From: Mermis nigrescens
Taxonomy: Eukaryota; Nematoda; Enoplea; Mermithida; Mermithidae
Length of the DNA: 64,000 nucleotides
Assembly (NCBI GenBank): GCA_036768485.1
Contig: JAVLUZ010000273.1
Location: 4,879,391 to 4,943,390, forward strand
Direction: 5' to 3'
Within the stretch, counting starts at the first letter, position 1, and each line of letters begins with the position of its first letter. The notes below the pieces were generated by a model that had not been told where the DNA came from, ran no database searches, and worked only from the letters and a program-made list of their open reading frames with translations. Below are positions 1-9,975 of the stretch, one piece after another. The position numbers and the translations under genes were made by a program.

Positions 1-102
1 ATTATTAGGCCAAAACTTTATTATTCGAATCGCCCGTAATTCTCAGCTTTGATTATCAAGATCTGCGAAGAAAGATCTCGATAAGAGTAGCACCCCTACC
101 AC

Positions 103-503
103 CATACATATACAGCATGAAACTTCTGGGAGAGGAGTCAGGCCCAGAACATTTTCAAAAAGAGCCTTTTTCGGCCGAAAAACGATGGGTATGCGTCAAA
201 AACACTGTTTTTTGACATTTCGGGCAATGCTCGTTCTTGCTAGGACATAAAACAAAAAAATTTAAAAAAAATTTGAAAAAATATCGAGTGAATTGAGCAG
301 AATATAGTAAAAACATGTGTATCTGGCGCGATGCGCCGAAAATTTGAGTGTTTCGAGCTGAAAATGAGCTAAAAATGCTTAAAAAGGCACACTGTTTACA
401 ATTTTCACAAAAACATCGACAATTCTGTGGTCGCGGTCATTTTGCAGAGGGTTAGTTGCCGGGGGTCAAAACCCCTAAACCTCTCTCCCAAAGAACACGT
501 ATG
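103..503 (+). mobile_element. Family-B hAT-like MITE, complete copy
   Basis: The element begins CATACATATACAGCATG and ends GAACACGTATG, so its ends are short imperfect inverted repeats. It is flanked on both sides by the exact 8-bp duplication CCTACCAC (95-102 and 504-511), typical of hAT transposition. The interior has long A/T runs, the phrase CAATGCTCGTTCTTG and the palindromic GGCGCGATGCGCC. No coding capacity is visible, so it is non-autonomous. The same layout recurs at 31870, 59495 and 62097. Confidence 0.8.
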
Positions 504-616
504 CCTACCACACATGGGCGTGGGGGTCTTGGGGTCTGAATTTTTAGAAAGTAACGACCCATAAAAATCTATTGGTGTCTGGGGGTGGGGTATCCGAACT
601 TCTGAGGAGTGCATAC

Positions 617-846
617 CATAGTTGGGCAAAACCAAAATTCTGGGGGTGCAAGATTTCGCAAAGGTCAAAAGATGGCCCTAAAAATGGTGGTATGGCGAAA
701 AAACACCATTTTAAAGCGTTTCGCATCGAGCACTATCCATTGGCATCAAAAGATTGCGAAAGAACAAAAAAATTTAAAAATAGAATTCTGAAGTACTTTG
801 GTTTCTGAGGGCGCATTCCCCTTCCAAACCCCCACGCCCAACTGTG
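617..846 (+). mobile_element. Decayed family-A MITE
   Basis: The copy runs from CATAGTTGGGC to CGCCCAACTGTG and keeps the family core CGAGCACTATCCATTGGC. Its flanking octamers (GTGCATAC and GTCAGGAC) do not match well, so this copy is old or was inserted into another repeat fragment (512-616). Confidence 0.6.
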
Positions 847-1242
847 GTCAGGACCTCCCAAACCCGTCCCCTCACGTGCATGTCTGGTCGTGATCAAACA
901 TGGGCAGCAAGAAAAGTCTGGGGGTCTGGGTAGGCGAAATCGCCATAAAATGTTACTAAAAATAGAATTTCAGGAGTCTACAATAATCTGCGGGGATTTA
1001 AACTTATGAAGGCTGCAACCACCTCCCCTTAACCCTCCCCCTACGCCAACGTGTGGTCTTCATTTATGCTTGTGCATGTCTTGATGATCGAAAACATACT
1101 ATGTCAGTTATCCAATAAGGCATTGCTTTTCATTTGCATTACTTCTTTGAATTATCCTCGGAATGTTCAATTTAGCTTAATTTATTAAGCGGTCCAACTA
1201 GGGATACAGTCAGATAATAGAATATTTGAAATTGTATTCCAG

Positions 1243-1403
1243 CTACACTGATTTTGTTGCCGTTGAGAAATTGAGTGAGCTGATCAAAATCCCGCCAACA
1301 ATTCCGATGCACTTGGCAGCCATGTTGCCCGGAGGTGCATGTTTAGCTTATTCAGCCCTCTGCCAGAGCTTGCCCGTTGTTTTATCGTTCGTTGGCACTG
1401 CGG
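1243..1403 (+). CDS. ADH-like exon a (hinge between catalytic and coenzyme domains)
   Basis: The acceptor TTGTATTCCAG precedes CTACACTGATTTT, and the exon enters in phase 2 and leaves in phase 1 at GCGG|GTATGA. It encodes [15 protein letters not shown] and then [12 protein letters not shown], the helix that enters the coenzyme-binding fold of MDR enzymes. Confidence 0.8.
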
Positions 1404-4400
1404 GTATGATTTAAACGTAAGGAAGGAGGAGGAGGAGGAGTAGGCTCTCCCAGAAATCCGGCAGACTCCTCAGACCCTCCTCGTAGAATTAGATATTTTG
1501 CCATTTTTTGGAATTTTTGCCACTTTTACACCAAACAGACCCCCAGGATTCGACTACATGTGTACTATGATTGTCTTGTGAAGTAGTGAGAATGCAGTAA
1601 TCGTACATGGGTGTGGGAGAATCGGTAGGGTTTGATCCCCAGAATTAAACTTTTGGGATTGTTTTCCATGTTTTCACAATTTTTTATGCCATGTTTTTCG
1701 TCCTAGTCGCCAATTTTTGACGTTTGAAAGGTTTTTCACCCGCTGAGTCATGCCCGTGTATGGAATTAATAATGTTTTTCACTACTCACTTTTTCTTCTT
1801 TTAAATCATTCACTCACTTATCCAGTGAATCTTGCATAAGTTTGCACATTCCTAATTTAGCTGTAAACATATAATTGCACGTTTAATAACCTGAGTGTAC
1901 GAGGCCTGAGCAGATGCAATGCAGGGGGACCTGAATAAAGCAAATTAGACGAAAAGGACGCAAAGACTATTTTAAAAAAACATTAAATTGTTTACCTTTT
2001 TTTATTCTTATTAGTGCCATAGACTCGTCTAAATTATGAAATTTACAGCATATTCTTGGTCGTGCTCATACGTGGGCAGCAAGAAAATTCTGGGGGGAGT
2101 GCAAGATTTTTTTGAAGGTCGAAAAATGGCCTTAAAAATGGTGGTATGGCGATAAAAACACCATTTTTCGACGTTTCTCATCAAGCACTATCCATTGGCA
2201 TCAAAAAATTGCGAAAAAGACGAAAATTTTCAAAAATTGAATTCTGGGGGGGGTATTTTGATTTCTGGGAGGGGGGTATTTTGGTTTCTGGGGGGTGCAT
2301 ACCCCCCTCCCTAACCCCCACGCCCAAGTGTGGTCATGCTTATGTGTAGCATTATGCTAGAAGATTATTATTGTTTGTTCAAGAAAATTGTGGAAAACGC
2401 GGCGGTAGTTGATTTTATTTTCGAAAATACCGAAAACTAAAAGGCGTGTATGGAATGTTAAATGATTCCAATGAATTGCAGATTATAGACAAAAACGTTT
2501 GCAGAAGCGTCAGATAAGAAATTTATTCACGCAGTATTCGACCTCGCAGTCAAATTTGAACATCGACATTGATCCGGGTTTCTAATATTGAAAAAAATAA
2601 AATAAAAAACACAAAGTTTTTCTGAAGGTCGTTGCAATGTTTTAATCGCCGGCGCTGGTGGATTAGCACTTTGGCTGCTTAAACTGGCACGATATCTATT
2701 TCACGATCTGATTGAAGACAAAAAGTTGACGCTTACTGTAGCCGATCAGAAGGAGGAACGTTTTTCGTTGGCCGAACGCAACGGAGCTGATAACGTAGTC
2801 CATTGGGACGAAAATGGTCAGTTCAGTACCACAGATAAGCAATATGGCTGATGGGTCAGCCAATATATTATTTTTAGCCAAAATAGTCTCAAAAACTGAT
2901 GGTAAAATAGCGTGAAAGCTATGCATGTCCGCAGTTTCTGATTATTTTCATACTATTTGCAAAAAAATCTTGGTTTTCATCAATTTCTGGCTTTTATTTT
3001 CGCTCGTTTTAACCACAAAAATTTCTTATCTTCCTATTCTGGGGATCTAGACCTTAGGAGCACGGCGTGGCTGGTCTAGGGGAGGGGCAGCCAGAAACCT
3101 TTTTGAGCCAAAACGGCCTCAAAAATATTATAAATGCTAAAATAGCGTACAAATTACGTTAATCCACGGTTTTTAGTCAATTTCATCAATTTTTAGTCTT
3201 TTTTGCTACATATATTTTTTGCATATAATTTTCCCTTTTTTTATTTTGAGGTCCAGTCCCCTTAATGTCCCCACACCCACTCATACGCATATTTGGTCTG
3301 ATGACTATATCCATACGTGCATGTCTGATCGATTCCGCCGACTTTTGTGTTACTTACACTTCAGTGCATATTTAGTGAGGTTATTATCATATGAATGAAA
3401 AAGCTGTAATCGAGCAACATTCTAATTAATATTACAAATATAAACTCGTCGAGCTATTTTCGTGTTTAGTCCATTACTTTGTCTTTATCGCCATGTACAC
3501 TTGTAAATATCACTATTTTCGTTTTATATCATAATTTATTTTGTTAGATTAGTGATGCACCTACTTTCTTGTTCCTCGAGTTGATACTTTATTTGTCGGA
3601 TTGCAATTAATTATAACTCACACAATTTGAATTCCGTTCGTCGCATTCGTTTCAATATGCGATTAGACATTAATATAACGTTATATTTTCTCAATAACTC
3701 ATCACGAATTATACATATTATATTATTCAAATTATTCTTTTAAAGACGTCATTTGTATTATTTTTATTATACTATATTATTATAAATTACGTTTTATTTA
3801 TTTTTGTTTTTAATGATTAAGAATTTGAAGAGCAACTAGTTATTCGAACAAGAGACACAATGAAGACTGGAGTTCACGTCATCTACGATTTCCCGTCGAT
3901 GCCTCGCACGGTTACTAGGTCTCTCAGGTGTTTATCTAAGGTAAATCGTCAAATCATCTGTACGCCTGACAAAAAACCTATTAGAAGCTTCATTGCAAAA
4001 CTATTAAAAACAATTGATATAAATTCAGTAATTTCCAGATTTTCGTTCAAATCAGAATCTGAAAACGCTGTATTTGACCATAGGTGGGCGGCACCAAAGT
4101 TCTGGTTGGGGTGCAAGATTTTTCCAAAAACGCAAGATTTGTTTCAAAAGTCAAAAAATGGCATTAAAAATAGTGGTATGGCGAAAAAATACCATTTTTC
4201 AACGTTTCTCATCGAGCACTATCCATTGGCATCAAAAAATAGCAAAAAAACGGAAAAATTTTCAAAAATTGAATTCTGAGGGCTATTTTGGTTTCTGGGG
4301 GGGCGGTATTTTGGTTTCTGAGGGGTGCATACCCCCAAACCCCCACGCCCAGGTATGTATTTGACTCATTTCTTAGATCTAAAAAGATTTATTTTAGCTT

Positions 4401-6753
4401 AACTCTGTGGTGTAAGGTAAGTGTACCACTACAATAGCATGTCTGACCGTTATGTGCGCTTGTCGCTGCCAGAAGCACTATCAGTCCTAATAATAAAATC
4501 AAATCTTGATTACTTTAAAGTTTCTTAAATGTCTAGTCCCTTGTCAAATGAGCTCTCACACTTTGTAGTACTACGTTGTATCTACGACTGTATCAACAAG
4601 AATTTACAATTAGAGAAATTTCGAAACTCCATTTTGAAGATAGACAGGCACTGAACTCTTCTGATTCGTAAAAATGATCGAACTGTCCTCTCCAATCTTC
4701 CGTTTTGCAAAAAAATAAAAATTTTGTTATAAAATCATGATATCAGTAAGTGTTTATGTCGAGATAAAGAAACACACTTATATGCTTATATGTTTTTCTG
4801 ATATTCTGACTCAAAGTATAGAATTTTATTGGAAAACACGGATAGAAGTGCTACTTTGAACATCTTGAGTATAAAATTTTCTTCTTCAAATTAATGAAAA
4901 TGCAGTGTGCTTCATGAACAAAAATACGTACTCAATAAAGAACACGTTGCCCTTGACATTTCGGGTATTATTTGACTGACATTCACTTGTTACGGCGTGA
5001 ATTTTCCGCGAAAACGATGAAAAATTTTAATTATTTTTTAATTAGCGCAAAATACTTGGTATAAAAATTATCGATGCTTATTTTTGTTCAAGGGCGGTGT
5101 CCTTTACATTGGTTCAATGTCAGGGATTGACATTAATTTGCCTACCAGATTTATGGCCACAAATGGTTTAGCCGTCATTGGCATTCAACAAAGCACAATT
5201 GAGCACCTGAAATCTTTGATTGCGCTTTTAGCCGATCATAGCGTAAGCACTGCCTGCTTATTTTATTTTAACGGCCACTGGCGAATCTAGGATTTCCGTA
5301 GAGGGGGCGGGCGGTACCCCAACTTTTCCAGAAACAGTCGGGAATAGGTCCAAAAATTTGCCCTTCGCTTGCAAAATGGCGTTTCTAAAGTTTTACTTTA
5401 TCTAGTTTTATTTTGAATCGCTTTTGGCGCAACGTTTTCACTAAAAATTCTAGTATTTTTGACAAATTTTTGCAAAAAAAATCCTCAAATTTCTTTGACT
5501 TTAGCGAAAATTCCGTAAAATTTGTGAAATTTAGGTGAAAGGATGTATAGAGGTTTTAATTACTCCTCGATTTCCTAGCATTTGACGCGGAGCATATAAA
5601 AGCTGGAAAAGTTTGAAAAATTATGAAATTATGATAATCGACGATCAAAAATCATTGCAAATTGCATATCCATTTTATCAATTATGTATGTTGGCCATCC
5701 CACCCCCTTTCCACCGTCTTAAATTTGCCTCTCTTATTGACCGTCTTTTTCTGCAATATTTTTAATGCTTATTTAAATGCTTACTTAATATATTTTAAAT
5801 GCAGTTAAACAGGATGTATTTGCTTGACATACAAAATAATTAAAATATAATGAAGGATAACAAAACGAAAATTGACAAAGTAGTTATCAGGACGCATGGG
5901 CTGGGCACGGGGGCTTTAGTCCCTTCCGAGAATTCGGCGGACATACCCGTCCCAAATCAATAGACACCAGAATTAAATTTTTGGTGCTATTATTAAGAAT
6001 TTCATCTCATCGAACTCCCTCAGAATTTGGCTGCTGCCCGTCTGTGTTATAGTCAATTATCCTGCGCGTTTAAACACGTTTTAACATCAGACTGCAGAAT
6101 TTTCAACGGGCATGCACTGTTTACCTCTTTCGTGAGTTTAAAATATTTTAGTTGTTTGATTGTACTTTGAGTATATTTCAAGTTTCGTGTAGGCACCACA
6201 CATGGGCGTGGGGAGTTCACACCCTCAGAATCTGAAAATCTATGGCAAAGATCGATAACTCCCCAACAAAATTGAATTTTATGCATGTTTTTTGAGATTT
6301 TTGTCGGTCTTGACCTCTACCGCCCAAAATTAGGCTGCTGCCTACCTATGATAGGCACGCTCTAAAGCTCGTTATAAATGATTGGGCGAATTTAAAGGTA
6401 CTCGTATATCCCTCATATCGAGCGCGCCGAGTTTAGCAATGACTAATGCACATCTCTGGATGGTGCTCATTTGAGGATGAACCGAATGTGCTTACGCACA
6501 AAAAGTCTTGAATTAATGCGTTGACCCTTTTATTGTTTTTTAAGCCATTTTTAAATAAATAGACTATTTACGAGTAGAATTTTTTACGTTTTATTTTTAA
6601 TTCAGGATCTATTTTGCTATTCAGGTAGAGCCACCCGAGTACAAAGTATTCCCATTCAAGCAAGCTAGGTTTGTAATGAAGCAGTTGAGCTCGTCGGAGG
6701 TTGAGGGACGCGCTGTACTCGACATGGGATTCACTTTACCGTTTGAGGATTAA
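1243..6753 (+). CDS. Medium-chain (zinc-type) alcohol dehydrogenase-like gene, 3' five exons
   Basis: Likely exons are 1243-1403, 2628-2816, 3822-3940, 5093-5242 and 6625-6753, all with GT/AG borders and matching phases (1, 1, 0, 0), giving about 247 residues and a TAA stop. The product is probably a cytosolic NAD(P)(H)-dependent oxidoreductase of the MDR superfamily. The evidence is the domain-joining helix [12 protein letters not shown], the Rossmann loop [17 protein letters not shown], an acidic residue after beta-2 ([10 protein letters not shown], which by family rule favours NAD over NADP), then [11 protein letters not shown] and the C-terminal [11 protein letters not shown]. The catalytic N-terminal half, including any zinc ligands, lies left of the window, so catalytic competence and substrate cannot be judged. 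All introns carry transposon insertions or fragments. The frame has no stop or frameshift. Confidence 0.85.
1404..2627 (+). other. ADH-like intron with a family-A insertion
   Basis: The intron is bounded by GTATGA and TTTCTGAAG and contains a GGAGGAGGA run near 1420, unassigned AT-rich sequence, and a complete family-A element at 2067-2332. No other coding signal was seen. Confidence 0.55.
2067..2332 (+). mobile_element. Family-A hAT-like MITE
   Basis: The copy runs from CATACGTGGGCAGC to CGCCCAAGTGTG. The flanking octamers GTCGTGCT (2059-2066) and GTCATGCT (2333-2340) agree at 7 of 8 positions. It holds the family core AAGCACTATCCATTGGCATC. Confidence 0.75.
2628..2816 (+). CDS. ADH-like exon b (Rossmann nucleotide-binding core)
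   Basis: The exon enters and leaves in phase 1 (acceptor CTGAAG, donor AATG|GTCAGT). It encodes [16 protein letters not shown], the glycine-rich dinucleotide loop, followed by [17 protein letters not shown], in which the Asp after beta-2 would contact the adenosine ribose. The donor is weak, but the next exon's phase supports it. Confidence 0.85.
2817..3821 (+). other. ADH-like intron, decayed repeat and AT-rich DNA
   Basis: About 2930-3330 resembles sequence at 63590-63750 (paired phrases on CAAAAACGGCC, aatccacagttt and a C-rich end), so it is a dispersed repeat. The rest is AT-rich with nothing recognisable. Confidence 0.4.
3822..3940 (+). CDS. ADH-like exon c
   Basis: The acceptor is TTAATGATTAAG and the donor CTAAG|GTAAAT. 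The exon enters in phase 1, completing a Glu codon, and leaves in phase 0. It encodes [20 protein letters not shown], the beta-4/beta-5 region in which MDR enzymes read 'D-x-V-x-D'. Confidence 0.8.
4079..4357 (+). mobile_element. Family-A hAT-like MITE in the ADH-like intron
   Basis: The copy runs from CATAGGTGGGCGGC to CGCCCAGGTATG and is flanked by the exact octamer TATTTGAC (4071-4078 and 4358-4365). It has an extra tract repeating the 'caagattt-caaaag' phrase near 4130-4155. Confidence 0.8.
5093..5242 (+). CDS. ADH-like exon d
   Basis: This phase 0 to phase 0 exon has acceptor TTTTTGTTCAAG and donor AGC|GTAAGC. It encodes [19 protein letters not shown], the strand-turn segment that follows the coenzyme domain, then a helix ([16 protein letters not shown]). 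Confidence 0.85.
5243..6624 (+). other. ADH-like intron with repeat debris
   Basis: A fragment near 5295-5720 shares phrases with 17180-17720 (for example GCGTTTCTAAAG/GCGTTTTTCGGC, then CTTTGACTTT..GCGAAAAT), so the two are copies of one dispersed repeat. A second fragment, about 5890-6350, has the ACACATGGGCGTGGGG end of family A. Confidence 0.4.
6625..6753 (+). CDS. ADH-like terminal exon
   Basis: The acceptor GCTATTCAG precedes GTAGAGCCACCC in phase 0, and the exon ends at TAA. It encodes [16 protein letters not shown] and then the family-typical [15 protein letters not shown] end, in which the last helix and strand close the catalytic domain. Confidence 0.85.
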   Translation, partial: VEPPEYKVFPFKQARFVMKQLSSSEVEGRAVLDMGFTLPFED

Positions 6754-9700
6754 TTTACGTTGGCTTAAAGTCATTTGTTCAAAAAGGTTTATTTATTTCT
6801 TTATTTGAATGCATCGATGCTTTTCGTTTGTCCTATCTCGAGATTTTAAGTTTTTTTCGACTTTAAATTTTAAGCATGTCGATTTGATCGTCGTTTTATA
6901 AAATTACTTCCTATTTATAGACGTGCCGTGTAATATTTTGTTTATTAGGTTTTTGCGATTTCTAGTCGTGTAACAACGTATATTATAGACAATAATACGA
7001 TAAAAATAATTTCTTAGTTATTGGAACTTCGAAGAGCTTTGTTTTAAACCTGAAAATTAGTAGGTTATCGCTCAAACTCGTCGAAACGAATGAACTTGAA
7101 ATTCTCGGCACATGTTAATATAATCAGGTTGATGCGATTTTTGTCAATGTTTTTAATCTTTTTACGAGAAATTCGCTATTGTTGCTCTAATTTTACTCTA
7201 GCTGAAAAATCATTGTTGCTCCTTTTGTTGCCCCAGACTCCGTTGCGCGACTTTTTTACTGCTTTTGAAAATCATCACTTTAGATTGTTAGAATACCACA
7301 TGGGCGTTGGGGGGTTAGACCCATAGGTGGGCGCCACCAAAGTTCTGGGAGGGATGCAAAATTTTTCAAAGGTCAAAAAATGGCCTTAAAAATGGTGGTA
7401 TGGCGAAAAAACACCATTTTTCAACATTTCTCATCGAGCACTATCCATTAGAATCATAAAATTGCGGAAAAAAGAAAAAATTTCAAAAATAAATTCTGGG
7501 GAGGGGTATTCTGGTTTCTCGAGGGAGGGGGTGCATACCCCCAAACCCCCCACACCCAGCTGTGGTTGGACTCCGTAATTTGTAATGCCACTGCAGGCTC
7601 ATAGAAATATTTTGTGGCTCTTTGTGATTTTTGCCCCATCAAACCCCCGAAAATATGGTTGCTGTCAATTTATATACTCTGCACTGCAACGAATGATACT
7701 TGGCGTTTACATCACTTCACGTTTCTTTTTATTGATCAAAAACTTTGTACTATCAAATAGGCATAAGTCTACTATCACTGTGATCTGATAAGGAATAAGC
7801 TAAATTATATGCTCAAACGAAAAACATTTCACGATTAAGCAGCTGGAAGTGATTATAAGCAAGTGGCTAATTGTTTATCATACTTTTTAGCCTAGTAAGC
7901 AGCTGAAATGCAAGATTTCATGTTTGTGTAAAAATGTCAATAACTTAAATTCAGTAGAATTAATGTGGAAAAATATCTACTGTTTTATCTCGTTATGTGT
8001 TTTGCATGAGTGGTCAACATCTGAAAGTTCTCCGGACTATGTTAGCGCATGATTGCAATCCGTTTCAAATAAGTCGGGCATAATTTATATCATTTTAATC
8101 GATAAATCAGCTGCCAGATTACGATAATTGTATTAAGTATACTCATAATGACCATATCTTCTATTAGTGGCTTCTTGGATAGCGATTGAATTTTGTGGGT
8201 CAGGGTGGTGTCAAACTGGCGAGAATCCTTGAAAACAGGTCAAAATTTCAATCCTGGGGTCCGTTGATTTTAGAGGATCTGCCGGATTTCAAGGGAGGTT
8301 TGCTGAAGCCCTAACCCCTCTACGCCCACATGCGGTTGACTGTAATTTTTTTAGAATTTATGCTCAAATTTATGTGAAAGAGACTGGTCTTTCATGCTTA
8401 CGTGCATAAATACATAATACAACAATCCTAGCGAAAAGCGATATTTTAAATTGATTCCACACCAAAAAGGTCAACTTTCTACCGTTAGAGATGCTAATGC
8501 TTGATTTTTATCTTTTTATCTTTCATGTATACGCTTCAATTAAAAAGAATGACAGAAATTTTATTATGCGATTCAATGCATTATCAGACAAGTTTTCCCT
8601 TTGCCAATAAATTTGGCTTTCTCGTTCTGATAATAAGTAGCTTTTAAATAGACATCTTTGATGTTATTCATGTATGACGCTATGACATTAGGAGTGAAAA
8701 ATCCTAAAATCACAGATTTGCATAATTCTAAGGCGAATCGTGTAAGGAGCATCCATCATAAATCTGATTTTATTTTACAATAATTTTCCACAACTGTACG
8801 ATATGAAAACTTCTAAATAGTACAAATGCGAATGTGCTGTATGGTGTGATAATAATTTTGACCAGTCTTGTGAAAAAAATCACTTGGCGTCATTAGCATT
8901 GTTTCACGAATTCCCTAAGTTTGCCCGATTTGTGAAGTTCACGAGTTTTTTCGAAGCCTGAAAAAATCAATAAGTTTTAATGATTTCAACAATTATACAT
9001 AGATGAGAATGCTATCTAGAGATCTTACAGTGATCCTTCATTTGACGTAACTTGAGACGTCATGCATGGAGAACTTATGAAAAGATTCTACCCAAAATAT
9101 CACTTATGCATGACTACTCTAAGCTGTCCCCGATGTTTAGGCCGCTATGTTTTCTGTTTAATGTTTCTTTAGTTCATCTTTAGTATTTGTACAATGTGCG
9201 GTTAATATAAATTTAATTTTCAATCACCATTATGGTAGCAAGTTTCTTTAAAAAGTTTTCATAAGTTTTAGCTTAATGCTGAACCAAAGTACATATTTGG
9301 GTGAAAGCTTGAATGCCCAAAAAGTCTAAAGAACGACATGGCTTTAAATATTTTCGTGCACGCTCGTAACCTTCTGAAGACATGATAACGCTGAAAGTTC
9401 ACGAATCTTTATTGCATTTTAAAACCAGTTTTACTTATTTATTTTATTTTTTCTGCTTTTTACTTTGTTTTTTTACTTTAGTGTTCACTTAATTAGTATT
9501 TATTTTTATGATCAGAATAGTTCGGGTGATCAGACGCTTAAGTTTAGTGGGTTAGAATGTTCTTAAGTTGTGGGAACATTAAAGTAAGGCCAAAAAGACT
9601 TCGATCAGTTATACGGAATATTTTATATCTTAGCCCCTTTCATCAGAAAATCTTCTTTCTCCTCTTTATGGAGTTAAACCCTCACATGCATGTTCGGTCT

Positions 9701-9886
9701 CAATAAGCAGCAACAGCAAATTTGTTTTGATAAACCAAATTATCAATTTCGAAAGTACTTACCATGAAATGTCAACATTATTGCCAATTTTAAGATACAT
9801 TTTGTCGAATAAGTCGTCGTAAGATAGCTTACTTTGCAGATTATGGTAGAATTTTTAATTAATTTATTCGTTTATTCATTTATTCA
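6754..9886. other. Intergenic spacer between two convergent genes
   Basis: The ADH-like gene (plus) and the glutaredoxin-domain gene (minus) end toward each other here. The spacer holds a family-A copy (7322-7564), a C-rich repeat fragment at about 8200-8340, and otherwise unassigned AT-rich sequence. Confidence 0.5.
7322..7564 (+). mobile_element. Family-A MITE
   Basis: The copy runs from CATAGGTGGGCGCC to CCCAGCTGTG. Its flanks GTTAGACC and GTTGGACT agree at 6 of 8 positions. It sits in the older phrase ACATGGGCGTTGGGGGG (7300-7315), the remnant of a previous repeat end. Confidence 0.65.
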
Positions 9887-9975
9887 TTATTTATTTATCT
9901 TTATTTCATACGATCGACCGCGCAAATGGCGTTTCAAAATCAAGTATTTTTCTAGTTCGCAGTATTGCTTATTAC
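9887..9975 (-). CDS. Glutaredoxin-like gene, terminal exon
   Basis: Skipping 24 bases with splice-like ends (9976-9999) joins YVGG to NKQYCELEKYLILKRHLRG, a good fit for the last helix of a glutaredoxin. The stop is at 9887. Overlapping AATAAA-type signals (AAATAAAG, AAATAAATAA) follow at once. Without splicing, the frame also stays open and adds eight residues. Confidence 0.55.

Larger units (their letters stand above)
1..1242. other. Repeat-filled 5' flank or intron, no exon recognised
   Basis: This stretch precedes the first recognised alcohol dehydrogenase exon and is probably an intron of that gene, since the first exon seen begins in phase 2. It holds a complete family-B element (103-503), decayed family-A sequence (about 512-846) and further G-run/C-run fragments near 900-1060. 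No splice-bounded open frame matching an N-terminal MDR domain was found. Confidence 0.5.
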